From assembly GCA_006969385.1 (NCBI GenBank), contig CP030884.1, forward strand, positions 1,984,001 through 2,048,000: a DNA stretch of 64,000 bases, written 5' to 3'. Position numbers and translations under genes: made by a program. Positions 46,352 through 55,034 of the stretch are shown here, in pieces. This stretch comes from Planctomycetaceae bacterium (GTDB lineage Bacteria > Planctomycetota > Phycisphaerae > UBA1845 > UTPLA1). Below the pieces are notes generated by a model. That model made no database searches. It had not been told where the DNA came from and worked only from the letters and a program-made list of their open reading frames with translations. The first letter of the stretch is position 1. Each line of letters begins with the position of its first letter.

Positions 46352-47254
46352 ATGCGCCGCCACAACCTGATTATCCCAGCACTCGCGGCACTCATGATTG
46401 CCTTCGGCCTCAACGTCCCGGCTCACGCCCAACCATGCAGCACGCCGGACGTCGTTGAGGTGCTCGGCTGCGTGACCGGCCCGGACATCGATCCGGGCGC
46501 TTGCATATGCCTCGACCGTGACGGTGACCTCGACAGCGATCTGCGCGACTTCGCCGAATGGCAGACGTTGTTTCCCAACCCGCCCGGCACGCCGATCGTG
46601 CTGCGGGATAGCATTGGATGCTCGCCAGATGGCGAGTCGTGCGATTTTTTAGGAGCCGGTGGTTATCTTTATTTTTCAGATATTCAAGCCCACCCAGAGT
46701 TCGATCAAGCTGTAGCTCATATCGAGGTACCATCGGATTGCACACTCACCGCACTTTCAGTTTTGGTCTCGGATGGGGCAAACGATGGTAGTTTTCTAGA
46801 TCGGACGAGCTACGAAATTCGGGTATGGAATTCGCGAGCTGCTGCTGAGAGTGACCCAAACTGCCTTGCCACGGACGGCACTTGTGGAGTATTTGAGCTA
46901 GAGGGAATTACAAAAGAGCATTTGATCGGGTCTGTTCTTTATGCATTTTCAATCCGCGACGTGTTTTTGCTGAAATTTGATCTCACCCAATCACAGCATA
47001 TTCGAGGCGGGCTTGATCTTGAGTTAGACTCAATGACGCAAGTTTGGATTTCCTTTCTCGGAGAAATTCCTCCGGGTGGTAGCGGAATGGCGATTATTGA
47101 GACCACTGTCGCCAATTCCCCATCGGACATCTACGGCGCTGACAATCTCAGTCCAAGCAATTGGGTTGAAACAGCAAGCTGGCAAGGAATTGCCCCCCCC
47201 TTCCGTCAGCATCAAGGCCGCCTCGGCGTCCGCGTTGAGGGCGTAACGCGATGA
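46352..47254 (+). CDS. Secreted protein with N-terminal dockerin-like repeat, paralogue 1
   Basis: 300 residues from the ATG at 46352 (AAAGGG upstream). A signal peptide (HNLIIPALAALMIAFGLNV, ending AHAQP) is followed by CSTPDVVEVLGCVTGPDIDP, and ICLDRDGDLDSDLRDFAEWQ, an EF-hand-like calcium loop placed at the N-terminus rather than the usual C-terminus. The middle ~170 residues are beta-rich and unrecognised. The protein ends PPFRQHQGRLGVRVEGVTR. The next gene overlaps by 4 bases and encodes a paralogue that shares both ends but not the middle. Confidence 0.75.
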   Translation: MRRHNLIIPALAALMIAFGLNVPAHAQPCSTPDVVEVLGCVTGPDIDPGACICLDRDGDLDSDLRDFAEWQTLFPNPPGTPIVLRDSIGCSPDGESCDFLGAGGYLYFSDIQAHPEFDQAVAHIEVPSDCTLTALSVLVSDGANDGSFLDRTSYEIRVWNSRAAAESDPNCLATDGTCGVFELEGITKEHLIGSVLYAFSIRDVFLLKFDLTQSQHIRGGLDLELDSMTQVWISFLGEIPPGGSGMAIIETTVANSPSDIYGADNLSPSNWVETASWQGIAPPFRQHQGRLGVRVEGVTR

Positions 47255-48150
47255 AGCACCGCACCCGAACCATCCAAGCACTCGCAGCGCTAATGATCGC
47301 CTTCGCTACCGCCGGTCCGGCCCACGCCCAACCATGCAGCGCGCCGGACGTCGTAGAGACGCTCGGCTGCGTGACCGGCCCGGACATCGATCCGGGGGCT
47401 TGCATCTGCCTCGACCGCGACGGCGACCTCGACAGCGATCTACGCGACTTTGCCGAATGGCAGACGCTGTTTCCAAACCCGCCCGGCACACCGATCGTGT
47501 TGCGGGATGATATTGGGTGTAACGACATCGATGGCGTTTGCACGTCTGATCTGACGGATAACGGATACTCCTATTTCTCGCAAACAGATGATCCGCCATT
47601 CATAGAATCTTCAATTGCAACAGTGGCCGTTAGCACCGACACTTCGCTCACTTCCGTACGAGCCGTCGTGACCGATGGTGATGCCGACGGTGTATTTGCA
47701 CAGCGTGATAAGTACGAAGTTCGCGTTTGGACGTCGTTCGAGGACATACAGAGTGATCCTTGGTGCAACAACCCGTCTCTGTGCTCTGAATACACGTTTC
47801 TTTCTGCGTCGACGCCGGAACTATTGGGCTACGCCGAGTTTGTCTTCGTTCCGAACGACACTTGGGTTCTCACCCTAGATTTTGATGATGCCGACATATC
47901 AACCGGCGCGATTGGTCTCGATCATGATGCGGGCACGACGGTCTTCATCGCGATACTCGGTGATACTCCCGGTGGTGAGGATAAGATGTCGATCATCGAG
48001 AGCAGCAACGCAAACTTTCCAACCGATTGGCATGTTGCAGGATTATCCGGTCCCGTCTTCTACGCTACAGATACTTGGGAACCCGGTTTTCCACCATTTC
48101 GCCAACACGAAGGCCGCCTAGGCGTTCGCGTCGAGGGCGTGACGCGATGA
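47251..48150 (+). CDS. Secreted protein with N-terminal dockerin-like repeat, paralogue 2
   Basis: 299 residues, start overlapping the previous stop (ATGA). The first ~88 residues nearly match paralogue 1 (TRTIQALAALMIAFATAGPA, CVTGPDIDPGACICLDRDGD, FAEWQTLFPNPPGTPIVLRD), and the last 19 (PPFRQHEGRLGVRVEGVTR) also match. The middle differs strongly but keeps a few strand positions, such as KYEVRVW against SYEIRVW. So it is a tandem duplicate whose central domain has diverged. Probably exported and co-expressed with paralogue 1. Confidence 0.75.
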   Translation: MKHRTRTIQALAALMIAFATAGPAHAQPCSAPDVVETLGCVTGPDIDPGACICLDRDGDLDSDLRDFAEWQTLFPNPPGTPIVLRDDIGCNDIDGVCTSDLTDNGYSYFSQTDDPPFIESSIATVAVSTDTSLTSVRAVVTDGDADGVFAQRDKYEVRVWTSFEDIQSDPWCNNPSLCSEYTFLSASTPELLGYAEFVFVPNDTWVLTLDFDDADISTGAIGLDHDAGTTVFIAILGDTPGGEDKMSIIESSNANFPTDWHVAGLSGPVFYATDTWEPGFPPFRQHEGRLGVRVEGVTR

Positions 48151-48169
48151 TCGTGTCCTAGGCACCGAA

Positions 48170-48334
48170 TCACTTCCGACCGTATCCAAGGACTTCCAAC
48201 ATTCGATCCCGCTGATCGACTGAGAGCGATGGCCACGCCGCCACGATCCGCGCCAACTCGGGGTCGATTTCGCCCAAATCTGCAGCAATCGCAGCGCATT
48301 TTGTATCGCAGTGGGTGGTGTTCAGATCGATTTT
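48170..48334 (-). pseudogene. C-terminal gene remnant, 54 residues
   Basis: An open stretch without a plausible start codon reads CAAIAADLGEIDPELARIVA and then AWPSLSVDQRDRMLEVLGYG, ending RK-stop. The D-P-E-L-A-x-I-V-x-A-W-P-x-L pattern resembles the tail of integrases and other proteins in this group of bacteria, as I recall. It is probably what remains of a deleted gene. The parent cannot be named with confidence. Confidence 0.4.
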
Positions 48335-48358
48335 TCAGTCAACGCTGAAAGCGTTGCG

Positions 48359-50561
48359 TCAATTCCCAAGCAGCAAGCCCACCAACGCCGCCACATCGCG
48401 ACCATCGAGTGCGCCGTCGGCGTTGATATCCGCCGCGCATTGGGTATCGGCATCGGCGGCGATTGGATCGACCAATACGCTCGCAAAGCTGTCGGCGTCT
48501 TGCGCGTTTACAACAGCGTCGTTATTCACATCACCCGTCGCGCGATTAGGGCAGTTATCGCAATCGTCGATGAGACCATCGCCGTCGGCATCGGGTTCGC
48601 ATTCGTCGGGAATCGCGTTGGCATTGCAATCGCTGCTGGTCAGATTCGTGATATCGAGCGTATCGGCGACGTCGTTATCGTTACAGTCGATCAACGTAAT
48701 CAGCGCCGCCCAATCTTCGTTGGCCGTATTGGGGGCAGCGGGTAACGCGACGGCGCTGCCACCATTTAGCACGGTGACGGTGCCTTCAAACGCACCGCTG
48801 CGCGGATTGAACCAACGTAACTCGAACTCACCGACGGCGTTCGTCAAATCGAGCGTACCGGGATTATCGGCGCAACCGTAGTACAGCGCATAGACCTGAC
48901 CGGTTTGCGCAAACACATCGACGCCCTCAAAGCAGTCGCTCGCGCCAGTGATGAGGCCGTCATTCGGTTGCATGTTGTTAAATGGCAGGTTCTCTTCGAA
49001 GAAATTCACGGTATAACCCGTTTCGACCCAAATCTTGTCAAACTCGCGAAAGTCTTCCAACGACTGATCGCGATTGTTGATGAACCACTCGCCACCACCG
49101 CCGGACATAAGAATGGGCCAGATCACGCGCTTGCGAAACGCGTCGAAGTCGTCATTGAAATCGCGCGTGGGCGAACCCGGTTCGTCGATCATTACCGCAA
49201 GAGGGCGACCCGCTGCCGTCGATTCGGCGCGATAGTCTTCGACAATGTTGCCCCAATTGGTGGTTAGGGCGCGCATCCTGAATGCTGGTCAAATCGAAAT
49301 CAGCCTCGCCATAGAAGGGCGACCACGGCCCGTTCGATGCGTTGTCTCCCGCACCGGCATTATGCACGGTCACCGGAATGTCGTACGGATCGACGGCGGA
49401 GATATACGCGGCGAAATCGACGACGCGTTGCACGCCAAGATTCAGATTAAGGTTGTATTCTTCGCTGATGTTGAATTGAATCGCGTTGTGATAGCCGAAG
49501 CGCGCGATCATTTCGCGGTAAAAGAGTTTTCGCTCGACGCCGAGTTGGGCATCGTCGAGTTCTTCCTTGTTGGGCGCTTCGGCTTCGTTCAGGACAAAGT
49601 GCAACAGCAAACCCAGCGATTGGGCGTGATTGAAAAAGATATCCCACTGCGCCAATTTAGAATTATCGAAGCGCGTGTTGTCGTTTGAGGTCGATCCGTT
49701 GGGGTTGATCGGGCCGATATACGGCCACGAATCCTTACCGTCACCGCCGATGTTCATCGGCAAGAAGTAAATCGAGTTGACGCCGGTCGAGTGCAAATAG
49801 TTCAGCGCGCCGATGATGGCACGACCGTTGTTGGTGCCGGGCGGATCGGTGCGGTTCCAATCAGGGTCGCCCGCGTTCCAATCGGCGGCATGCGTCGGAA
49901 ACTCGTGCAGGCCGGTGGCAGTATTGGGCCCGGCACCGCCGTCGAAGGTGTTATCAAAGCCGACGTAACCGAGCCAGTTCTCGGGCGAATCGACACCGCC
50001 CTTCACGTAGTAATCACCGTTGAGAAATTGCAGGTAATGCCCACCAACATAGCGCAAGCGGCCTTTGGCGAAGAAGCCGGGTGCATTGGCGTCGGGCGGA
50101 TCGACCATAAAGCTGCCGCTTAGTCCGTCGCCAGGGCCGGGCGTGCCTGCTGATGAATCGAGATCGATTGCAACTTCGTTACCCTCGCGAAAACTGACGG
50201 TCCAAGACCACATACCAGCCTCGGTGGGTGTGAAGCGCACGCGGAAGATCTCGCCGCTGCTGCTGGTATCGGTCGGCCCGCTGCCATCGCCCGCGAAGAA
50301 ACCGGGAACGACGAAGGTATCGTTGCCGGGGCTGGTAAAGGTAATATTTAGACGACAGTCTAAAAACGGGTTGGGCGTGCCGGTTTCAGAAAAGATGACG
50401 TCGGTATCGAGGTCGAGCGTGATCGGTTGATAAGCGACGCCGGTTGTCGGTGATAGGTTGACCGAGACGGCATGCGCTATCATCGCACTGTTGAAGATAG
50501 CTGTAATGGTGAAGAAGGTTGCGAATGCGTACCGGGGGCGCTTGAGCGAATTGGGATGCAT
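48359..50561 (-). pseudogene. Secreted DUF5060-type glycosidase with dockerin-like tail, frameshifted
   Basis: The start at 50561 gives a signal peptide, then a DUF5060-like beta-sandwich (~30-150, SVNLSPTTGVAYQPITLDLD, AGMWSWTVSFREGNEVAI). A TIM-barrel-like domain follows (GRLRYVGGHYLQFLNGDYYV, IQFNISEEYNLNLNLGVQRV). The frame then runs out after FDLTSIQD. The true continuation is in another frame, MRALTTNWGNIVEDYRAEST, then GRPLAVMIDEPGSPTR and SGGGGEWFINNRDQS. The end has DCNANAIPDECEPDADGDG and GDVNNDAVVNAQDADSF, a thrombospondin-3/dockerin-like tail. One inserted or two missing bases near 49273-49278 explain the break. Intact, it would be ~733 residues and likely act on a polysaccharide. 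Confidence 0.85.
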
Positions 50562-50906
50562 GAGTGACGCTCCTCTTGGGGGGGAAGGAACATGCCACGA
50601 TGGCTTGCCTTACGTTAGGGATATCAGCGGTGCGACATCAAGCATGCGGCGCAGAAAAGTTGCGAAGCAATCTGACCAATCGGTGTAGGTGGATGAAATG
50701 TATTCGCGCGTTTGTGAGTCGTGATATCCGGAACAAGCTGTAGCGAGTGGTTTATCGCGACGACGTGTTAAGAATCGGTGAAGCAACCGTAGGCCCGTAG
50801 CGTCATAGTGGATAAGAGTAGTCTTAATTCGCTAAACTCAAAGCTGTTGGGGGTGTACGATAATTTGATCACTGACCGAGATAGGTCGGTTGCCAGGAGC
50901 TTCTTA
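50562..50906. other. Intergenic region between divergent secreted-enzyme genes
   Basis: 345 bases between the glycosidase start and the beta-helix gene. No repeat or convincing promoter was found. A frame opens at 50808 but has no start signal there. Confidence 0.4.
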
Positions 50907-52493
50907 ATGTCGATGCCGCGCCCCTTCTACATATTTCACATAATTGCCGCTGTTTGTTTGCTAATTTCTTTCGTCCGCGCCGCCGCACAGGTTACCACCA
51001 CAACGGACTTGGTGAATGCCGTGAACAACGGCGCGCCCGGCGCGACGGTCACGATTGCCGCAGGCACCTTCGAATTGACGGCACCGCTCACACCGCCGCC
51101 GAACATGACGATTGTCGGCGCGGGGCAAGGCCAAACGATCATTCGCAACGCGGCCAGTTGGCAGGTCGGCACCATCGGCTTGCCGGATAACGCGGTCGAT
51201 CATACCAGCGTGGATCGCAACGCTTATCTGATCGATCTCGGCACGGGCACCAATGGCATCACGATTTCGCATCTCACGCTCAGCGGTCCCGAGTTGCACG
51301 GCGCGATTTACGGCAACAACTCCGACGACATCGAACTGAGCCATATCACGTTCGACGATTTTCTCTGGAGCAGCGTGCGCATTTTCCGCATGAATAACGG
51401 CCTGATCCACGATAACACGTTTATCGATGCCGGGGGGCGATCCAACGTGACCAGCGGTCAGACGGGCGGCGCAATCTTTATTACGTTTACCAACGATTCG
51501 GAGATTTGGAACAACCGCTTCGAAAAGACGCCCGACCATCCCGGCAACTTTTTTGGCATCAAGGGGCGGAAAGCCACCAATGTACGCATGCATCACAACA
51601 CCATTGGCGTGAGCTTCTCCATCGAATTTCCCTTTGAAAATGACTTCGGCGTCGAGATCGGTCATAACTGGCTGGCGGGTGTGATCAGCATTCCCAAGTT
51701 CGCCGGTGGTTTGGTTTTGGAAGAATGCTTTGCCTACCACATTCATCATAACTACTCGCGGCGTTCGTACGCGTTGGAATGGGCGCGCAATCATTCCGAA
51801 ATCGATCATAACTTATTTGACTTCGATCTCGATGATGATGGCGGTAACTTGATCAGCAACTTCGGCAGCGAACCGGCACCGGGGCCGACGCTGTTTCATA
51901 ATAACAATATCAAAAATCCCGGGCGCGGTTTGTATTGGGGCAATGGCGTCTTTAACAACTATGCGTTTTATAACAATCACGTGATTGCCAATACCACGGT
52001 AACGCCGCGTATGGAAGGGCTGTTCGGCTTTAACGGTAACACGGATTTCTCCACCATCGCCGTGCGCGACAACATCATCGAAATCAACGGGCTCGCGCGC
52101 CCGCTGATGCGCAATTCCAATAGTTATAACGCCGCTATCGAAAACAACACGCTCGTCAACGTGAGTGATACGGAGATGTACGCCAATATGGCGACGGGAG
52201 CGCCGCGCGGTCCGCTGGCACCACTGGTATTCTGCGTCGGCGTCGACGGCGAATTCACGGTGCAGGGCTTTTCGATTTTCGCAACGTGCCCCGATGAATG
52301 TGCGACGGGCGGCATGGATTGTACTGCGACATTAAAGGGCGATATGAACTGCGACGGATTAGTGAACGGCGCGGATATCCCGCAGTTGGTGGCGGATTTG
52401 TTGTCGGAAAGTTATTCCTGTCGCGCCGATGGAGATGAGAACGGCACGGTGGGAATCGAAGATATCGCGGTATTTGTGGAGTTGGCGTTGTAG
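50907..52493 (+). CDS. Secreted right-handed beta-helix protein, pectate-lyase-like, dockerin-like tail
   Basis: 528 residues from the ATG at 50907, which has AGGAG 6-7 bases upstream and gives the signal peptide FYIFHIIAAVCLLISFVRAA. The mature part opens TTDLVNAVNNGAPGATVTIA and has stacked beta-helix coils (IELSHITFDDFLWSSVRIFR, EIWNNRFEKTPDHPGNFFG, AYHIHHNYSRRSYALEWARN), a pattern seen in polysaccharide lyases of the pectate/chondroitinase-B type. The end carries a two-repeat dockerin-like module, GDMNCDGLVNGADIPQLV and GDENGTVGIEDIAVFVEL. Probable role: polysaccharide binding or cleavage outside the cell. Catalytic residues were not assigned. Confidence 0.83.
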   Translation: MSMPRPFYIFHIIAAVCLLISFVRAAAQVTTTTDLVNAVNNGAPGATVTIAAGTFELTAPLTPPPNMTIVGAGQGQTIIRNAASWQVGTIGLPDNAVDHTSVDRNAYLIDLGTGTNGITISHLTLSGPELHGAIYGNNSDDIELSHITFDDFLWSSVRIFRMNNGLIHDNTFIDAGGRSNVTSGQTGGAIFITFTNDSEIWNNRFEKTPDHPGNFFGIKGRKATNVRMHHNTIGVSFSIEFPFENDFGVEIGHNWLAGVISIPKFAGGLVLEECFAYHIHHNYSRRSYALEWARNHSEIDHNLFDFDLDDDGGNLISNFGSEPAPGPTLFHNNNIKNPGRGLYWGNGVFNNYAFYNNHVIANTTVTPRMEGLFGFNGNTDFSTIAVRDNIIEINGLARPLMRNSNSYNAAIENNTLVNVSDTEMYANMATGAPRGPLAPLVFCVGVDGEFTVQGFSIFATCPDECATGGMDCTATLKGDMNCDGLVNGADIPQLVADLLSESYSCRADGDENGTVGIEDIAVFVELAL

Positions 52494-52565
52494 ATTACTG
52501 AGTGCAGTCGCACTCTACCGCGCCTATCGAAACGTTGGGACGGTTGCTGGAGGCGATTAATCAGA

Positions 52566-52601
52566 GGCGCGAGGATGACTTTATGAGCGCCCCTGTTTTT
52601 T
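52566..52601 (+). terminator. Probable terminator of the beta-helix gene
   Basis: GGCGC (52566) and GCGCC (52587) form a 5-bp stem with a 16-base loop, followed by CTGTTTTTTATT. Stem is short but the T-run is good. Confidence 0.5.
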
Positions 52602-52617
52602 ATTCGGTGTCGTTTTT

Positions 52618-53769
52618 TTAGGTTGAAGAGATTTCTTTTTCAGATACGGTCACGACAACTTTGCGTTCGTTCAATTCTCTGAGGATTCCGGCGAAAATGT
52701 CGGTATGACGCCCCAACGTCTCCGGCGGATGCACGCCCGGCTGTTTGAACGCTCCGTCAGCGATCAGCCGCGCGACGATCGTGCACGGATAGGCCGTCGT
52801 TCGCGCCATGCTTTGCTCGCCGCTTTCGGCGTCGGCCTCGTCAAACAATTCATAGGTAACCGTCGAACGCCGCCCTTCGTGCGTACCGGTTGCCACCACG
52901 CGTAACACGGTGAAGTCGCGCTGGCCGGGTCGCAAGCGCCATTGATCGAAAAGTAACTTCGAGGTGATTTCCAACGGTCGCACGGTTTGATCGCGCAATT
53001 GCAACGGTGCATCGTCGAAGAAACCCGTCACGCGCAACACGCGCATGAGTTCGCAATGACCGGGGTAGCGCAGGGTTTTTTCGCGCATGCACGTTGCCGG
53101 TACGGTATCGAGCAGCGAGCGTAAACCATCGGTGTTAAAACCTTCCAGCGTGCCGATTCGTTCGAACTCAAGCAGTTCGGGTTCAGATAGGGCGGGTTTG
53201 GTGACGACGGTGCCGTTTTCGATCATGCGCGCGGGGCGAACGTATTCTTCGATTACATCCGACGGTGCAAAAGGGGCGGTGTATTCGTAGGGCCAACGCC
53301 GTTCGTAGGGTAGGCCGCCGACGTAATAGACGACGTCTTCGAGTACCTCGAAGCGGGCGGCGGCGTGACCGATGCACATGTTGGCGAGGCCGGGCGCAAC
53401 ACCGCAGTCGTAGACGATGGTCGCGCCGGATTTTTTGGCGATGTCGTCGGCGGCGCGGGCGTCTTCGATCATGAAGGAGATGTCGGCGAAGGATGTGCCC
53501 GTTGCGGCGATGGTTTGCAGCGCTTCAAAGCCGAGCTTACTAGGCAGCGCGCCGCAAATGAGGTCGGCGTCTTCTGCAAGCGCGCGGATTTCGTTTTGGT
53601 CGGAGAGGTCGGCAACGCGCCGCTGAATGCGGCGGGCGGTCGTGATTTGTTCGAGCCGGGCGGCGTCGGCATCGACGGCGATGACGTCATAATTTTCATC
53701 GACGGCCAGGTCGCGCACCATCGTCGCGCCCACGAGCCCACAACCCAATACAGCAATGCGATGCGGCAT
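52618..53769 (-). CDS. Saccharopine dehydrogenase family protein
   Basis: 383 residues, AGGA before the start. The N-terminus is a Rossmann fold (HRIAVLGCGLVGATMVRDLA, VIAVDADAARLEQI), and CGVAPGLANMCIGHAA fits the saccharopine/lysine-6-dehydrogenase family. The C-terminal half is the substrate domain (LEGFNTDGLRSLLDTVPATC, EKTLRYPGHCELMRVLR). It is probably an NAD(P)-dependent oxidoreductase acting on lysine or a carboxynorspermidine-like amino acid. The exact substrate cannot be told, and no lysine or polyamine genes are near. Confidence 0.88.
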   Translation of the reverse strand: MPHRIAVLGCGLVGATMVRDLAVDENYDVIAVDADAARLEQITTARRIQRRVADLSDQNEIRALAEDADLICGALPSKLGFEALQTIAATGTSFADISFMIEDARAADDIAKKSGATIVYDCGVAPGLANMCIGHAAARFEVLEDVVYYVGGLPYERRWPYEYTAPFAPSDVIEEYVRPARMIENGTVVTKPALSEPELLEFERIGTLEGFNTDGLRSLLDTVPATCMREKTLRYPGHCELMRVLRVTGFFDDAPLQLRDQTVRPLEITSKLLFDQWRLRPGQRDFTVLRVVATGTHEGRRSTVTYELFDEADAESGEQSMARTTAYPCTIVARLIADGAFKQPGVHPPETLGRHTDIFAGILRELNERKVVVTVSEKEISST

Positions 53770-53982
53770 GATTATTCCTGGGAAAAGAGCGATTTTTTGC
53801 TTCGTTAGTATCAGAATAAAGTGTCGGGCCGGACATGGTGATTGTCCAGTGATTTGAATTTTGCGAATGAGTGATTTGGTGATTTAGGGATTTGGCAAAT
53901 TGGTGCATGCGTGGGTTAGATTGATGGAAACGCGTTTAATGTTTGATGGTCTGATTTAGCGGGTTCGCAACTGTTTTGAGAT

Positions 53983-54110
53983 CGTCGGGTGCCCCAACCT
54001 TCGCGGTAGCGAAGGGTGGGGCAGTCTTGAACACGACGTAATTAAGAATCGCTCCTTGGGAACGTCCTTTTCCCCACCCATTCTTGCCAGAGAGGATGGG
54101 GCACCCGACG
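53983..54110. repeat. 128-bp element with 14-bp perfect inverted ends
   Basis: Left end CGTCGGGTGCCCCA and right end TGGGGCACCCGACG are exact reverse complements. Inside, AACCTTCGCGGTAGCGAAGG is itself a hairpin. Half copies of the end sequence occur near 29543 and 59606. The surrounding gap 53770-54353 has no gene. Confidence 0.7.
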
Positions 54111-54168
54111 TATTTGATTGTGTGAATTGGAGATTTCCCAATGTTCGGCGATGCGGTCGGTGCCGATT

Positions 54169-54190
54169 CATGCGGCCACAGGCCGCGGCT
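54169..54190 (-). repeat. CCGCATG-type palindrome, copy 2
   Basis: CATG-CGGCCACAGGCCG-CGGCT; the stem GCGGCC/GGCCGC has a 3-base loop. Read on the minus strand it has the AGCCGCGGCC...CATG order shared with the other copies. Confidence 0.7.
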
Positions 54191-54353
54191 CTGCCGGTCG
54201 CGCGCGATTTGGGCGTTTGTAGATAGAAGCTATCGCGTATTTCGACAAAGGCGAGACAAGCCTGCGCTTGTTGCGCAACGCATCGGATGAACATCTTCAC
54301 GTTTAGATGTTTAGACTTTTTGACGTTTCGACGTTTTGGCTTTTCCACGTTTA

Positions 54354-54953
54354 CTAATCCGTCGCCTGATGACGTTCGCGCACGCGGCGGTCGGCTTCGT
54401 CAAAGGCCTGCGCTTCGTCGTCGAGCAGGCCGGTATCCATCTGTTCCCATATGTCGAGCACTTGCTGCGTGCCCGGCGTGAGCGCGCTTTCGCCTTCGCT
54501 CAGGCCTGTCTGCAGCATGTCGTCGAGCCGTTCCTGATACATCTCGGCCGTGATCTTGTCGTTCTCGATCATCTTTTCGAGTGCGACCAAGTCTTTTTCG
54601 CTGATCATGCCCAGCTTGCTGCCGCGCTTCTCCGCTCGGTCGGCATTTTCGCGTAACATGCGCATGCGCGTGACGGTTAGCGCTTCTTTGCTGCGGATGT
54701 TGAGCTGGCGCGAGGCCATCAACTGTTCGGTGGTCTTGAGATCGAACTCTTGCGCGAGTACGCGGCGCACTTCGGGAGATTTCTCGGCTTTACCTTTTTC
54801 GAAGACCTTTTGCTTTTGTTCGGCCAACTGGCTGATACGCTTGATCATCTGATCGCGCTCGCGCTGCAAGAGCAGCTCCTGCTTGCGCAATTCGGACCGC
54901 GTCATCTCCGACAGCGATTTGCTCTTGTTGGTCAGCCAGTCAAAAAGACCCAT
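54354..54953 (-). CDS. ESCRT-III-like helical hairpin protein (candidate)
   Basis: 199 residues from the ATG at 54953 (MGLFDWLTNKSKSL). A longer frame upstream would read through a palindromic repeat. Residues 1-12 form a short amphipathic start, ~20-108 a long basic helical hairpin (ELRKQELLLQRERDQMIKRI, EVRRVLAQEFDLKTTEQLMA), ~118-150 a further helix and ~160-190 an acidic tail (VLDIWEQMDTGLLDDE). The charge layout and the R-E-R...I...K...A...R spacing resemble Vps2/CHMP2-type ESCRT-III or PspA proteins. No profile search could be run. It follows the gene ending at 55035 in the same direction, 81 bases apart, and is likely co-transcribed. Confidence 0.6.
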   Translation of the reverse strand: MGLFDWLTNKSKSLSEMTRSELRKQELLLQRERDQMIKRISQLAEQKQKVFEKGKAEKSPEVRRVLAQEFDLKTTEQLMASRQLNIRSKEALTVTRMRMLRENADRAEKRGSKLGMISEKDLVALEKMIENDKITAEMYQERLDDMLQTGLSEGESALTPGTQQVLDIWEQMDTGLLDDEAQAFDEADRRVRERHQATD

Positions 54954-54982
54954 GATGCCTGTCTTTCGTTGCTCTTTAGATA

Positions 54983-55004
54983 CATGCGGCCATAGGCCGC
55001 GGCT
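54983..55004 (-). repeat. CCGCATG-type palindrome, copy 3
   Basis: CATG-CGGCCATAGGCCG-CGGCT, lying between the two coiled-coil genes. The minus-strand lead-in TTGCGCAAGCAAAGACAA is close to that of copy 4 (TTGCGAAGCAAGCGACAG). Confidence 0.7.
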
Positions 55005-55034
55005 TTGTCTTTGCTTGCGCAAATGGGATAGCCG

